64,000 bases of DNA from Mucilaginibacter daejeonensis (lineage in GTDB: Bacteria; Bacteroidota; Bacteroidia; Sphingobacteriales; Sphingobacteriaceae): positions 3,224,001 to 3,288,000 of the forward strand of contig NZ_CP086068.1 in the NCBI RefSeq assembly GCF_020783335.1, given 5' to 3'. The position numbers and the translations under genes were made by a program. The notes beneath the pieces are model-generated. The model saw only the letters and a program-made list of their open reading frames with translations, ran no database searches and was not told the DNA's origin. Below, piece after piece: positions 1-8,845 of the stretch; positions within the stretch are counted from its first letter, which is position 1, and each line of letters begins with the position of its first letter.

Positions 1-30
1 GCATTGCATAACACACATACCATACCTACT

Positions 31-765
31 ATGTTCAACTTACGGACCTGCCTGTTACCGGGTATCATCTTGTTTTGCTGCTGCACGTCGCCTGCTAAAA
101 AGAGCGACGATAGCGCGTCACAACAAAAGAAGGACAGCATTTACACCTACAAAAAGCCGGCTGTAAATGGCATTGGCAAGGTGTATAAAGGCCGCGAGAT
201 AGCACAGGTAATGGGCTTTACGGGTGCTGGCTGGCTCGAGCGTGATACCCGCAACCAAGAAGAGAACGTTGAACTGGCGGTAAAGAACCTGCCCGTGACC
301 AAGACCAGCATCGTGGCCGACATTGGGGCAGGCACCGGCTTCTATACCTTCCGCATATCACCCAAGGTGAAAAAGGTATACGCCATTGAACTGGAAGACG
401 ATGTGCTAACCAATCTGAAGCAACGCGCCCAAACCCTGAAGCAATTTAATGTGGATGTAGTGAAAGGCATGGAAAAGGCTCCCAACCTGCCCGATAGCAG
501 CGTAGATCTGGCCCTGATGGTTGACGTATACCACGAATTAGAATACCCTCACGAGTACCTGCAAGCCTTATACAAGGCACTGCGCCCCCACGGCAAGATC
601 GTGATGCTTGAATACCGCGCCGAAGACCCGGAAGTGCCCATCAAGGCTCTGCACAAAACGACCGCTGCACAGATCACCAAAGAACTTACTGCCAATGGCT
701 TCTTCTTTGTCGAGGACCGCAAGGACCTCCCTATGCAACATTTCCTGATCTACGAGAAGAAGTGA
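31..765 (+). CDS. Class I SAM-dependent methyltransferase with N-terminal signal-like segment
   Basis: A Rossmann-type methyltransferase. The SAM-binding motif I is visible as VADIGAGTGFYTF, and an acidic motif follows at LALMVDVYHELEYP. The protein ends with a typical C-terminal beta region (KIVMLEYRAED). The first 20 residues are hydrophobic and run into CCCTS, which resembles a signal peptide or an imperfect lipobox, followed by a Lys/Ser/Asp-rich linker. The ATG at 31 is preferred over a TTG at 4 because it gives a compact signal segment. The substrate cannot be told. An exported SAM-dependent enzyme would be odd, because SAM is cytoplasmic; the segment may instead be a membrane anchor. 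Confidence 0.8.
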   Translation: MFNLRTCLLPGIILFCCCTSPAKKSDDSASQQKKDSIYTYKKPAVNGIGKVYKGREIAQVMGFTGAGWLERDTRNQEENVELAVKNLPVTKTSIVADIGAGTGFYTFRISPKVKKVYAIELEDDVLTNLKQRAQTLKQFNVDVVKGMEKAPNLPDSSVDLALMVDVYHELEYPHEYLQALYKALRPHGKIVMLEYRAEDPEVPIKALHKTTAAQITKELTANGFFFVEDRKDLPMQHFLIYEKK

Positions 766-773
766 GGTAGTTT

Positions 774-990
774 ATTGGTTGAATGGTCTTAGTAAGTTGA
801 ATGGTTGAGTGCTTGAGTAGTTGAATGGTTAAAAAGTTAACTAACTTGAATAGTTAAGTAGTCCGCATTTATCGATTTAGGCAGCGATCGGTCTCCTATT
901 CAACGCCAACCATTCAACCCATTCCAACTGATCAAATTATTCAACTATTCATCCGCTCAACCACTCAACTTAATCAACCACTTACCTTTA
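774..990. repeat. Degenerate short repeats in opposing arms
   Basis: The gap between the methyltransferase and the convergent metallophosphoesterase holds three copies of GTTGAATGGT (778-787, 796-805, 820-829). Its reverse complement ACCATTCAAC lies at 909-918, with further degenerate copies (ACTATTCA, CCACTCAAC, TCAACCA) up to about 990. The left arm is in one orientation and the right arm in the other, so the two could fold together. No coding potential is seen. Confidence 0.6.
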
Positions 991-1000
991 CCCAACTCAC

Positions 1001-2257
1001 TCACGCTATCCTCTTCCTTAGCTCGATCACGGTGATCTCAGGCCAGATGCCTAATCGGCCGGAAAAAGCCAGGAAGCCAAAGCCACGGTTCACGTATAAG
1101 TTGCGGCGGTTCTCTTCCATGGGGCCGGCCCAGTCCAGGTAACGGTTCTTCACCGGGCTCCAGCGGAACTTGGCGGTCTCCACACCAAATTGTGCACCAT
1201 GGGTATGGCCCGATAGGGTCAGGTGAACCAGCTTATCGTGGTAACGTACCTTTTCTTCCCAATGGGTGGGGTCGTGTGATAGTAGTATCGTGAAGTCATC
1301 CTTAGCTACACCGTCCAGCGCCTTATCCAGGTCGCCGATCTGGATGAAGTCGCGGCCCCAGTTCTGTACACCTGCCAGTATGATCTTTTGACCGTTCTTT
1401 TCAAGGGTCACATGCTCATCCAGCAACAATCGGTAGTCCAGCTCTGCATGGTGCTGCTTCAATTTTTTCAGGTTGGCGGCCTTTTGTTGTTCGCCTCCCG
1501 GCCAGCGAATGTAATCCCCATAATCATGATTACCCAAAATAGAGAACTGCCCGTAAGGGGCCTTCAACTGCTTAAAACGATCGATGTAAGGCTCTATCTC
1601 TGATGCCACGTTATTGACAAGGTCGCCCGTGAACACGAAAAGGTCCGATCGTTGGGCGTTGGCCAGGTCGATACCGCGCTGAATGGCATCCACGTTATCA
1701 AAGCTTCCCGAATGAATATCTGATAATTGCGTGATGGTAAAACCATCAAAGGCGGCCGGCAGATCATCAAAGTAAAAGGTTTGGCGGTGTACCTTGTAGT
1801 CGTACTTACCCTTGAACATGGCATACATGAAGGACGTAAAAGGCACCGAAGCAGCCAAAACAGCGGCCTCACCCACGAACCTGCGCCTTGCAGGCACATA
1901 GCTGCCAGTGCCGGGCTTTTTGCCTATAGCATTGACCAGCCCCACCACCAGGCGGTAGATATCGGCCGGAAAGAGCACCAGTACAAAGAACACTTTGCTG
2001 ACCAGCAACGTGATAAAAATGCTGAGCACCCATTGGTTAAAAGGCGTCATGCCGGGTGGTTTGGAGGAACGCATCATCCCTACCGTCATTAGTATCACGA
2101 TCAGTACTTGTATAGCCCAGTATACCGTGATCACTACCTTACGAGTGCCTTTACTGGCCGACGACAGCAGAGTACGGATGCCTTGCTGCACATACAGGTC
2201 TAACAATAAACTTACTACTACCAGAACGATCGCTAAACCTACTATACCGTGACGCAT
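1001..2257 (-). CDS. Membrane-anchored calcineurin-like metallophosphoesterase
   Basis: A 418-residue protein with about three hydrophobic segments in the first 100 residues, a linker, then a YkuE-type metallophosphoesterase domain. All the metal-binding blocks are present: SDIHSGS (about 179-185), FTGDLVNN (209-216), LGNHDYGDY (241-249), LLSHDPTHW and LSGHTHGAQFG. These are the D-x-H, GD, GNHD, H and GHxH motifs of the family. Relatives hydrolyse phosphodiesters, and some remove lipid phosphates, but the substrate is not predictable here. The catalytic domain would sit on the membrane surface. It is convergent with the methyltransferase upstream. Confidence 0.88.
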   Translation of the reverse strand: MRHGIVGLAIVLVVVSLLLDLYVQQGIRTLLSSASKGTRKVVITVYWAIQVLIVILMTVGMMRSSKPPGMTPFNQWVLSIFITLLVSKVFFVLVLFPADIYRLVVGLVNAIGKKPGTGSYVPARRRFVGEAAVLAASVPFTSFMYAMFKGKYDYKVHRQTFYFDDLPAAFDGFTITQLSDIHSGSFDNVDAIQRGIDLANAQRSDLFVFTGDLVNNVASEIEPYIDRFKQLKAPYGQFSILGNHDYGDYIRWPGGEQQKAANLKKLKQHHAELDYRLLLDEHVTLEKNGQKIILAGVQNWGRDFIQIGDLDKALDGVAKDDFTILLSHDPTHWEEKVRYHDKLVHLTLSGHTHGAQFGVETAKFRWSPVKNRYLDWAGPMEENRRNLYVNRGFGFLAFSGRLGIWPEITVIELRKRIA

Positions 2258-2370
2258 GGATAAATGTTGAATTGCTCAATATACGAGTGAATGGTAACAG
2301 CGCAAGTGGGGCTTTGTTGCCTTACCGTCAGTTTTATTACGTTATGCTGATGCCTCGACGCTAAAACCAC

Positions 2371-2378
2371 TACTTTTG
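2371..2378 (+). promoter_or_regulatory. Bacteroidota -7 promoter box (TACTTTTG)
   Basis: TACTTTTG matches the Bacteroidota primary sigma -7 consensus TAnnTTTG. Only 6 nt (CCCCCA) separate it from the ATG at 2385, so transcription should begin at or next to the start codon. No clear -33 TTG is seen. Confidence 0.6.
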
Positions 2379-2384
2379 CCCCCA

Positions 2385-3041
2385 ATGGAGACGACCAACC
2401 AACCCGACCTTAAGAACAGGTTCGACAGCATCATATTTGACCTCGACGGCACGCTTTGGGATTCGACCGCGAACGTGGCGCAGGCCTGGCAGCAAGCCAA
2501 GCAGGAGGTAGATTTTGTTAAGGAAGATATTACCCAGCAAACCGTACGATCGATCACCGGCATGGCTTACGATGCTATTTTTGATAAGCTTTTCCCTTAC
2601 CTTAACGAGGAAAAGCGCAACACGATCAAGTCTATCTGCGCCCGCCACGAGCTGGAAGTATTGAATACAAAAGGCGGTGAGCTTTATCCCGACCTGAAAG
2701 AAACCCTGAGCTACCTGAAAGACCGTTACAAGCTTTTTGTGGTGAGCAACTGCCAGAACGGCTACATTGAGACGTTCCTTCGGTTGAACGACCTGGAAGA
2801 CGTTTTTATGGGTCACCAATGCTATGGTACCAAAGGGCAGCCCAAATACCAGAACATATTAGATGTGGTGAACGATCACGAGCTGAAAGCACCTGTTTAT
2901 GTGGGCGATACCCAGGGCGATCATGACAGCGCCACCAAAGCAGGCGTACCTATCATATTTGCCACTTATGGCTTTGGCACCACAACCGGTGAGCCACTGG
3001 CCTACATCGATAAGTTCAGCGAGCTGCAAAACATTCTTTAA
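2385..3041 (+). CDS. HAD-family hydrolase (phosphoglycolate phosphatase-like)
   Basis: A 218-residue HAD phosphatase of the Gph/PGMB subgroup. Motif I is FDLDGTLWDS near residue 20, with the two catalytic Asp residues. A helical cap follows. Motif II is VVSNCQNG, motif III is the Lys in GTKGQPK, and motif IV is YVGDTQGDHDSA. The protein would dephosphorylate a small phosphometabolite in the cytoplasm; the substrate is not clear. The ATG at 2385 is chosen because an in-frame TTG at 2376 lies inside the promoter box. Confidence 0.88.
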   Translation: METTNQPDLKNRFDSIIFDLDGTLWDSTANVAQAWQQAKQEVDFVKEDITQQTVRSITGMAYDAIFDKLFPYLNEEKRNTIKSICARHELEVLNTKGGELYPDLKETLSYLKDRYKLFVVSNCQNGYIETFLRLNDLEDVFMGHQCYGTKGQPKYQNILDVVNDHELKAPVYVGDTQGDHDSATKAGVPIIFATYGFGTTTGEPLAYIDKFSELQNIL

Positions 3042-3084
3042 ACGTACGGTCCAGCGAGCCGTCATCCGGCTTGCCACATCAGTG

Positions 3085-3124
3085 TAAGCAAAAAGGGTCG
3101 CCATGTGGCGACCCTTTTTGCTTA
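3085..3124. terminator. Bidirectional hairpin terminator
   Basis: An 18-bp perfect stem (3085-3102 with 3107-3124) and a 4-nt loop contain A and T runs on both flanks. It sits between the convergent HAD hydrolase and GH51 genes, and includes the GH51 stop codon. Confidence 0.9.
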
Positions 3125-5716
3125 TTTGATCTTCATCTTTAGTACCGTGAACGAGTAAGCAGGCAGTTCTACTTCAGATGCATTGTTCAAGGCAATGGTA
3201 GAACTGACGGGCCTCGCGCCTTTGTCGGTAGGCTCACCCTGCAGCACGGTCATGGCGGCGGTAGTATTGGCGAGCGTTACATCAGGCATCTCTAACGTCG
3301 AATGTACCGACACCGGCAACAGGTTCACCATTTTAATGATCAGGTATTTGTTGCGGCTATCCACCACTACCGATGTGGCTACGCGTTTGCTCACCGCGTC
3401 GCGTTGGTCAGATAATACGATGGACGATGGTAAATATATATCGCCTGCGTTTTGCCCGTACAATTGCTGCACATAGTAGTTCACCGTAGGCTTCACTTCG
3501 GTATTATTAAAGTAGATGAGGTCGGGCGTCCATTGCGTATGTTTCTCTTTAGCCAACAAGGGTGCGTACGAGGCCATGCTCACCACATCACCGTTACGCT
3601 CCAAACTTGTCAGGTACAACGCCTCGGTCAGCGCTACCTCTATGTTGCTGGGGCGGCCAGGTAAATGTGCCGCATATTCGCCCAGGTACACTTTCGAGCG
3701 GCTGCGGTCATAGCTATCATAAAAGTCCTGATTTTGAATGAACCAACCTGGCGGCTGGTAATAATGCTCGTCCACCATCGGCACCTTCAGGCGGTCGGCT
3801 ATCTCCCACCCTTTCTCATAGTCCGATCCTTCCGAAAATGGCCCTACCGTACCGATCACGGTGATCTCGGGGTGCGCCTTTTGCATGGCCTTGTAGATCA
3901 TAGCGAACCGCTGTTCGAAAACCTCGCTGATCAGATCCTCGTTACCGATACCTACATATTTAAGGTTGAACGGCTTGGGGTGACCGGCCTGCGCACGCAG
4001 CTTGCCCCATTTCGAGGTGACCGGTCCGTTGGCGTATTCCACCAGGTCGATCACGTCCTGTATGTACTCGTCCATTTGGTCCATAGGTATGCCACCTTGC
4101 TGACCTGCACCACCAGTAGCGGAATTTTGGCAGGATACACCCGCGGCCAATACGGGCACGGGCTGTGCACCAATGTCCTCACAGAACTGGAAGTATTCAA
4201 AGTACCCTAAACCAACGCTTTGATGATACCCCCAAAGGTTACGCTGCGGCTTACGGCTCTCCAATGCGCCGATGCTGTTCTTCCAGCGGTAAATGTTGGC
4301 CAGTCCATCGCCATGCGCCACGCAACCACCCGGGAAACGAACAAAACGGGGATGAATGTCGGCCACGGTCTGTGCCAGATCTGCCCGTAAGCCGTTCTTA
4401 TGTCCTTTGAATGTGTTACGCGGAAACAGCGATACCATATCCAACGCCAGTTCTCCCGCAACCATTGGCTTAAGCTCCAGGGATGCCTGCGCACAGTCGG
4501 CATCAGGCTTTAAGGCCACGGCGTATGAGGTCCATTTACCCACACCCATGTAGATCACCGAGGTGGCCAGCACCTTACCGGCCGGGTCAACCAATCGCGC
4601 TTGTACCTTTTGCGGCTTGCCGTTCAGCACATGACCCATTACCGACAGATCATAGTACTGCCCCTGCTTTACCGCTATGCCATCATAGCCGCTGTTAATC
4701 AGTGCGGCACCCGAGTCGGTCACTTTAAGCACGCCGTAATGCGGGTTATTAGCATGTACAGGAGCAACGCTATCTATAGTGAGGGTGGCGCCATTACCTT
4801 TCATGTTCCACGAGTGGGTGCTGGTCCAGGTACGGTCACGTCCTTCCTTATCGCTTGGCGTATATTCAAAGTCGCGATTCTGGATCAGTTCGGCATAAAG
4901 GCCACCGTCAGCAGCATAGTTCAGATCCTCGAAAAAAACGCCCATGAGCATATCACTGATCGTTTTGGCGCGCTGCGGGTGCAGGGTGATCTTGGCGGTT
5001 AGCGGCTTCAGGTCCTTAAAGCGCTGAGCGTCCTGCCCGGCGTTCTCACTATATAAGTTTTGGCGATACTCATTGGCCTGATAAGCATGATCCAGCTTTT
5101 CTACCACGCTCCAGGCTACCCGGTGTAACTGGCCGCTTTGGGCTTCATTGTTGATTTGGATGGTGATATTAGTACTGATAACAGCCGGCACCGCTTTGGG
5201 GGCAGAATAGTTACGGTTATCAGTACTATTGATCTGATAGTATTGCTTATCGGCATTTAAATACGTGATATGGTACTGCTTCTTTGAGGCATTGTACGTC
5301 ACGACCGGCTTAGCAAAGGTGTGTCCTTTAGGAAGAAAAGGATACGCCTGAGGCTGCCAGTGAACCAGATCGGCCGACGAAGCATACGCAAAGGCGTTAT
5401 CGGTATCATTCACGCTGAACACAAGGTGCCAAAGGCCATCGGCACCTTGTAGCAGGTAGGGATCGAACATCCGCTTTTGCGAACCCCAGCGCCCGTAGTC
5501 GCTTTTGACGAACCCATAGCCATTGGCCACGTTCACCCAGTGCTGCTTGTCGAGGCTCCAGGCAAATTGCAGACCGTTGTGTGCTCCATTTTTGAGCGTA
5601 GCATATGAGAATAAGTAGACCGAATCGGGCGCGCCTACCACGGCTGTATGGGTACCCATGAATGCCAACATGCAGGCAAGGGATAATTTGATCGCTTTCA
5701 TCATGATCAGTATCAT
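3122..5716 (-). CDS. GH51 alpha-L-arabinofuranosidase with N-terminal GH43-like segment
   Basis: An 864-residue secreted enzyme. After a signal peptide (to about 29), residues 30-180 contain propeller-like blades (FDPYLLQGADGLWHLVFSV, SADLVHW) like those of GH43. GH51 begins near 245 (LMGVFFEDLNYAADGG) and carries a CBM4-like beta-sandwich insert at about 295-432. The catalytic barrel follows, with the acid/base in GNEDL (E593) and the likely nucleophile in YLGEYA (E680). It should release terminal arabinofuranosyl residues from arabinan or arabinoxylan. It directly follows the GH43 gene, with stop and start adjacent (TAAATG), so they form an operon. Met6 (5701) is an alternative start that gives a more typical signal peptide. 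Confidence 0.9.
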   Translation of the reverse strand: MILIMMKAIKLSLACMLAFMGTHTAVVGAPDSVYLFSYATLKNGAHNGLQFAWSLDKQHWVNVANGYGFVKSDYGRWGSQKRMFDPYLLQGADGLWHLVFSVNDTDNAFAYASSADLVHWQPQAYPFLPKGHTFAKPVVTYNASKKQYHITYLNADKQYYQINSTDNRNYSAPKAVPAVISTNITIQINNEAQSGQLHRVAWSVVEKLDHAYQANEYRQNLYSENAGQDAQRFKDLKPLTAKITLHPQRAKTISDMLMGVFFEDLNYAADGGLYAELIQNRDFEYTPSDKEGRDRTWTSTHSWNMKGNGATLTIDSVAPVHANNPHYGVLKVTDSGAALINSGYDGIAVKQGQYYDLSVMGHVLNGKPQKVQARLVDPAGKVLATSVIYMGVGKWTSYAVALKPDADCAQASLELKPMVAGELALDMVSLFPRNTFKGHKNGLRADLAQTVADIHPRFVRFPGGCVAHGDGLANIYRWKNSIGALESRKPQRNLWGYHQSVGLGYFEYFQFCEDIGAQPVPVLAAGVSCQNSATGGAGQQGGIPMDQMDEYIQDVIDLVEYANGPVTSKWGKLRAQAGHPKPFNLKYVGIGNEDLISEVFEQRFAMIYKAMQKAHPEITVIGTVGPFSEGSDYEKGWEIADRLKVPMVDEHYYQPPGWFIQNQDFYDSYDRSRSKVYLGEYAAHLPGRPSNIEVALTEALYLTSLERNGDVVSMASYAPLLAKEKHTQWTPDLIYFNNTEVKPTVNYYVQQLYGQNAGDIYLPSSIVLSDQRDAVSKRVATSVVVDSRNKYLIIKMVNLLPVSVHSTLEMPDVTLANTTAAMTVLQGEPTDKGARPVSSTIALNNASEVELPAYSFTVLKMKIK

Positions 5717-6778
5717 TTAAAATTTCATGTTCAAGCCATACTTATTAGCCAGGCGCTGCGCTTCTTTAGCGGTCACCTGGATCACGGCCGGATGCTTGGG
5801 CACCGAGAAATTGGTAGACCGCATCACTCCTTCGTTAAAACGGCCCAGGTTGGTAAAATTTACAAAGTCTGAGGTCTCGCTAAAACCAAAGTTGTGCGGG
5901 TTGATGCGATAGATATCATAAATGAGCACCCACTTATTTTGGCCGATGAGCTTGTAAACGGTAGGCGCCTCGCAACCCACGGGCTCAGGATCGTACCATT
6001 TGGCATCGTACACGTAGCCGGTATTCACCGAGTCGGACACGGCCTGTTTAACGCCCGAAGTACCATCGTGCGAGGCGTAGAACATGTGATATTTGTTACC
6101 CACCTTGGTGATATCGGCATCGATGTAAGGCACGCCATTGGGGTACTCGAACAGCACCTTCGGCAGCGTTTCCATCTTGGTGAAGGCATCGTTCATATAG
6201 GTATAATATACCTTTTCCTTACCGGCGCCAAAACGCATGGTGAAGTATAGCATGGTCTTTTTGACGTGATCATCCCAGATCATCTCAGGGGCCCAGGCAC
6301 AACCAATGTCGGCCAATTGCGGGAACGCCTGGTCCACCCTCAGCACGGTATGGCTCCAGTTGAGCAGGTCGCGTGAGCGCATAAGCACCAGTCCACGGTT
6401 GTTGCCCCAGCCATAAGCCTTGCCATCGCGTTCCCATTGCGTGTTGCGGTAACCTTCCTTTTGTGCAAAAATGTGCAGGTCGGTAAGCGCCATGTAGAAC
6501 CAATTGTCAGGACCGCGAAAGATATATGGATCACGTATACCTTTTTGCTCGGCAATGGTATCGCCAGCGATGATGGGTTTGGCGTTATTGACATCGGTGA
6601 AGCTGCGGCCATCCTTACTCAAGGCCATGTAAAGGCCGTGCGTATCATCCTTGAAATACACCATTAGGTAGGCGCCCATATCCCTTTCGCGGGGCGGCAC
6701 CATCTTACTTTTTACCACACACGAGGATGCCAAAAGGATCAGCGATAGCGCCGCTGTCCAACATTTTCCGGTATTCAT
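5717..6778 (-). CDS. GH43-type glycosidase, predicted lipoprotein
   Basis: A 353-residue protein with a lipoprotein signal (LSLILLASSC) and a five-bladed propeller. Blade motifs include GAYLMVYF, IRDPYIFRG, WAPEMIWD, YIDADI and CEAPTVYK. The Glu in CEAPTVY fits the general acid of GH43, and the Asp in YIDADI fits the pKa modulator. It is likely an arabinan- or arabinoxylan-active enzyme on the cell surface or in the periplasm. The ATG at 6778 is preferred over one 30 bases upstream because it puts the signal peptide at the N-terminus. It is the first gene of the operon with GH51, and the TGTAACA cluster lies upstream. Confidence 0.85.
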   Translation of the reverse strand: MNTGKCWTAALSLILLASSCVVKSKMVPPRERDMGAYLMVYFKDDTHGLYMALSKDGRSFTDVNNAKPIIAGDTIAEQKGIRDPYIFRGPDNWFYMALTDLHIFAQKEGYRNTQWERDGKAYGWGNNRGLVLMRSRDLLNWSHTVLRVDQAFPQLADIGCAWAPEMIWDDHVKKTMLYFTMRFGAGKEKVYYTYMNDAFTKMETLPKVLFEYPNGVPYIDADITKVGNKYHMFYASHDGTSGVKQAVSDSVNTGYVYDAKWYDPEPVGCEAPTVYKLIGQNKWVLIYDIYRINPHNFGFSETSDFVNFTNLGRFNEGVMRSTNFSVPKHPAVIQVTAKEAQRLANKYGLNMKF

Positions 6779-6898
6779 GAAGATCTTATTCGGTTTATAT
6801 AGGGGCAAGATAATAATAAGTGTCGTTCATACAATTATTATTATCAAAAAATCTGGTTGGTGGTCGGCGAGGTGTTCCGGTTTTCGTCCGGAAGGATC

Positions 6899-7060
6899 GT
6901 TACAGGTGTTACAACGATGTAACAGAATTCCCCAAATTTCCCCATTTTTCAGCATTACGAAATTCGCAAAAACCCAACTTTTTCAAGAAAAACTAACAAG
7001 AAGCTAAAATGTAACAGAATCTGTAACACTAAAACATGAAATGTAACAGCAAATGTAACA
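6899..7060. promoter_or_regulatory. Cluster of TGTAACA/TGTTACA motifs upstream of the GH43-GH51 operon
   Basis: TGTTACA at 6907-6913 and TGTAACA at 6918-6924 form an inverted repeat with a 4-nt spacer, and GTTACA also occurs at 6899. TGTAACA then recurs at 7010, 7022, 7042 and 7054, as two direct-repeat pairs with 12-nt periodicity. Seven cores in about 160 bases is far above chance. The location upstream of the glycosidase operon suggests operator sites for an unidentified regulator. The rest of the gap is AT-rich, without an ORF. Confidence 0.6.
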
Positions 7061-7088
7061 CCTGCAGTTACCCGGTCAGCGCCATTAG

Positions 7089-7895
7089 CTACACGTTGTA
7101 GTACAATTTGCAGCTCTTTTGCAAATTTGGCAGATCAGGTATCTCCCCCTCGAACAGCCCAAAAACCGACGCCCCGCTCCCGCTCATGCAAGCGTAAACC
7201 GCACCGGCATCATACAATTCTTGCTTAGCTTGTGCGATCACCGGGTAAGCTTTAAAGATGTGGTCCTCAAAGTCATTCTTTAAAGTGTCTTTCCAGGTAG
7301 CTACCGGTTTGGTGATCAGCTCTTTTAAAGCCACCGGCGCCGGCTGCGGCCTGATACCGCCATATGCCTCAGCGGTAGAAACATGCACGGGCGGCATCAC
7401 CAATACGATCTTATAAGCCGATAGGTCAACTTCCACCTGTTCGAACTGATCACCGATACCATACGCCAAGGTAGGCTGGTTACGAATAAAGAACGCGCAA
7501 TCGGCACCTAAACGGCGGGCGTAATCCTCCATGTCGTCTGCGCTAAGTCCTAAGGTGAACTGACCGTTCATCAACTTGATAAAGAACGCCGCGTCAGACG
7601 ATCCGCCGCCTAACCCGGCTCCTATCGGAATGTGTTTATGCAGATGGATGGCCACTTTTGGTAGCCGATGGTCTTGCGCAAGCAAGTGATAAGCTTTCAA
7701 ACACAGGTTGTTATCTGCACTACCGGGTATATCGATGCCAGATGAGGTAAAGCTCATGGTTTCGGCCGGGATCACTTCCAAAGCATCCTGTAGTTTGAGG
7801 GGGTAGAAAACGGTCTCAAGGTTATGGTAACCATCGGCACGGCGCTCGGTGATGTGCAGGCCCAGGTTGATCTTGGCATTCGGAAATACGATCAT
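7089..7895 (-). CDS. ispE: 4-diphosphocytidyl-2-C-methyl-D-erythritol kinase
   Basis: A GHMP kinase of the MEP isoprenoid pathway, which phosphorylates CDP-methylerythritol at the 2-hydroxyl. The N-terminal FPNAKINLGLHITERRADGYHN is diagnostic for IspE. The ATP-binding GHMP motif is visible as IPIGAGLGGGSSDAA, and a C-terminal GHMP motif as ACMSGSGASVFGLF. The length of 268 residues is normal. The ATG at 7895 is chosen over an upstream ATG because MIVFPNAKINLG matches the usual family N-terminus. Its 3' end is close to the operator-like cluster of the next transcript. Confidence 0.95.
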   Translation of the reverse strand: MIVFPNAKINLGLHITERRADGYHNLETVFYPLKLQDALEVIPAETMSFTSSGIDIPGSADNNLCLKAYHLLAQDHRLPKVAIHLHKHIPIGAGLGGGSSDAAFFIKLMNGQFTLGLSADDMEDYARRLGADCAFFIRNQPTLAYGIGDQFEQVEVDLSAYKIVLVMPPVHVSTAEAYGGIRPQPAPVALKELITKPVATWKDTLKNDFEDHIFKAYPVIAQAKQELYDAGAVYACMSGSGASVFGLFEGEIPDLPNLQKSCKLYYNV

Positions 7896-8014
7896 ATCAT
7901 TGTATACAACATGCCATTTTTTGCACATTGGTAGGAAAACCAAAAATGATTCATTTTATTTGTACCCGCAAGCTTTTTTGACCACATGGTCAGCCATACG
8001 GCTTGTATCATTCT

Positions 8015-8836
8015 ATGAAGCAATACCACGACCTCATGCGCCATGTGTTGGAGACCGGCGCCCAAAAGCACGATCGTACCGGTACCGGCACTATCAGCGT
8101 TTTTGGCTACCAGATGCGCTTTGATCTGCAGCAAGGTTTCCCGCTGGTGACCACCAAAAAACTGCACTTGAGGTCGATCATTCATGAACTGATCTGGTTC
8201 CTGAGTGGCGATACCAACATCAAATACCTGAAGGATAACGGTGTACGTATTTGGGATGAGTGGGCCGACGAGAATGGTGACCTGGGCCCTGTGTACGGCT
8301 ACCAATGGCGCTCTTGGCCAACACCTGATGGCCGCCATATCGACCAGATCAGCCAGGTTGTCAAACAATTAAAGAATAACCCCGACTCTCGCCGCATCAT
8401 GGTATCGGCCTGGAACGTAGCCGATGTTGACCAGATGGCACTGCCACCCTGCCACAGCTTGTTCCAGTTCTATGTGGCGCCTGCCGATGCCTCAAAGGGA
8501 GAAACAAGAGGTAAACTCTCGTGCCAGCTATACCAGCGTAGCGCCGATATATTTTTAGGTGTACCGTTCAATATCGCATCCTATGCCCTGCTCACCATGA
8601 TGCTGGCCCAGGTATGCGATTTGGAGTATGGAGACTTCATTCACACCTTTGGTGATGCACATATCTACAATAACCATATTGAGCAGGTGAATTTGCAGCT
8701 GAGCCGCGAGCCGCGCCCGTTGCCTACCATGCGTATCAACCCAGAGGTAAAGGACATCTTCGCCTTTAAATACGAGGACTTCACCCTGGAGAACTACGAC
8801 CCGTGGCCACACATCAAAGGTGCGGTAGCGGTATAA
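8015..8836 (+). CDS. thyA: Thymidylate synthase
   Basis: Methylates dUMP to dTMP using methylenetetrahydrofolate. Family motifs are visible: [19 protein letters not shown] at the N-terminus, the dUMP-binding SRRI block, the catalytic Cys in [12 protein letters not shown], the [18 protein letters not shown] block, and [12 protein letters not shown]. The 273-residue length is normal. The ATG at 8015 fits the usual MKQYHDLM start better than the one 12 bases upstream. It runs convergent with the NlpC gene 9 bases away. The dihydrofolate it produces would be recycled by FolA, encoded at 53.2 kb. Confidence 0.97.
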   Translation: MKQYHDLMRHVLETGAQKHDRTGTGTISVFGYQMRFDLQQGFPLVTTKKLHLRSIIHELIWFLSGDTNIKYLKDNGVRIWDEWADENGDLGPVYGYQWRSWPTPDGRHIDQISQVVKQLKNNPDSRRIMVSAWNVADVDQMALPPCHSLFQFYVAPADASKGETRGKLSCQLYQRSADIFLGVPFNIASYALLTMMLAQVCDLEYGDFIHTFGDAHIYNNHIEQVNLQLSREPRPLPTMRINPEVKDIFAFKYEDFTLENYDPWPHIKGAVAV

Positions 8837-8845
8837 GCGGCCGGC

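Noticed and set aside
774..990. A possible CRISPR array
   Set aside because: Repeats are short, degenerate and oppositely oriented, with no regular spacers.
3183..5002. Several open frames on the plus strand opposite the GH51 gene
   Set aside because: They are fragments with basic, Pro- or Arg-rich translations and no motifs, as expected of antisense frames.
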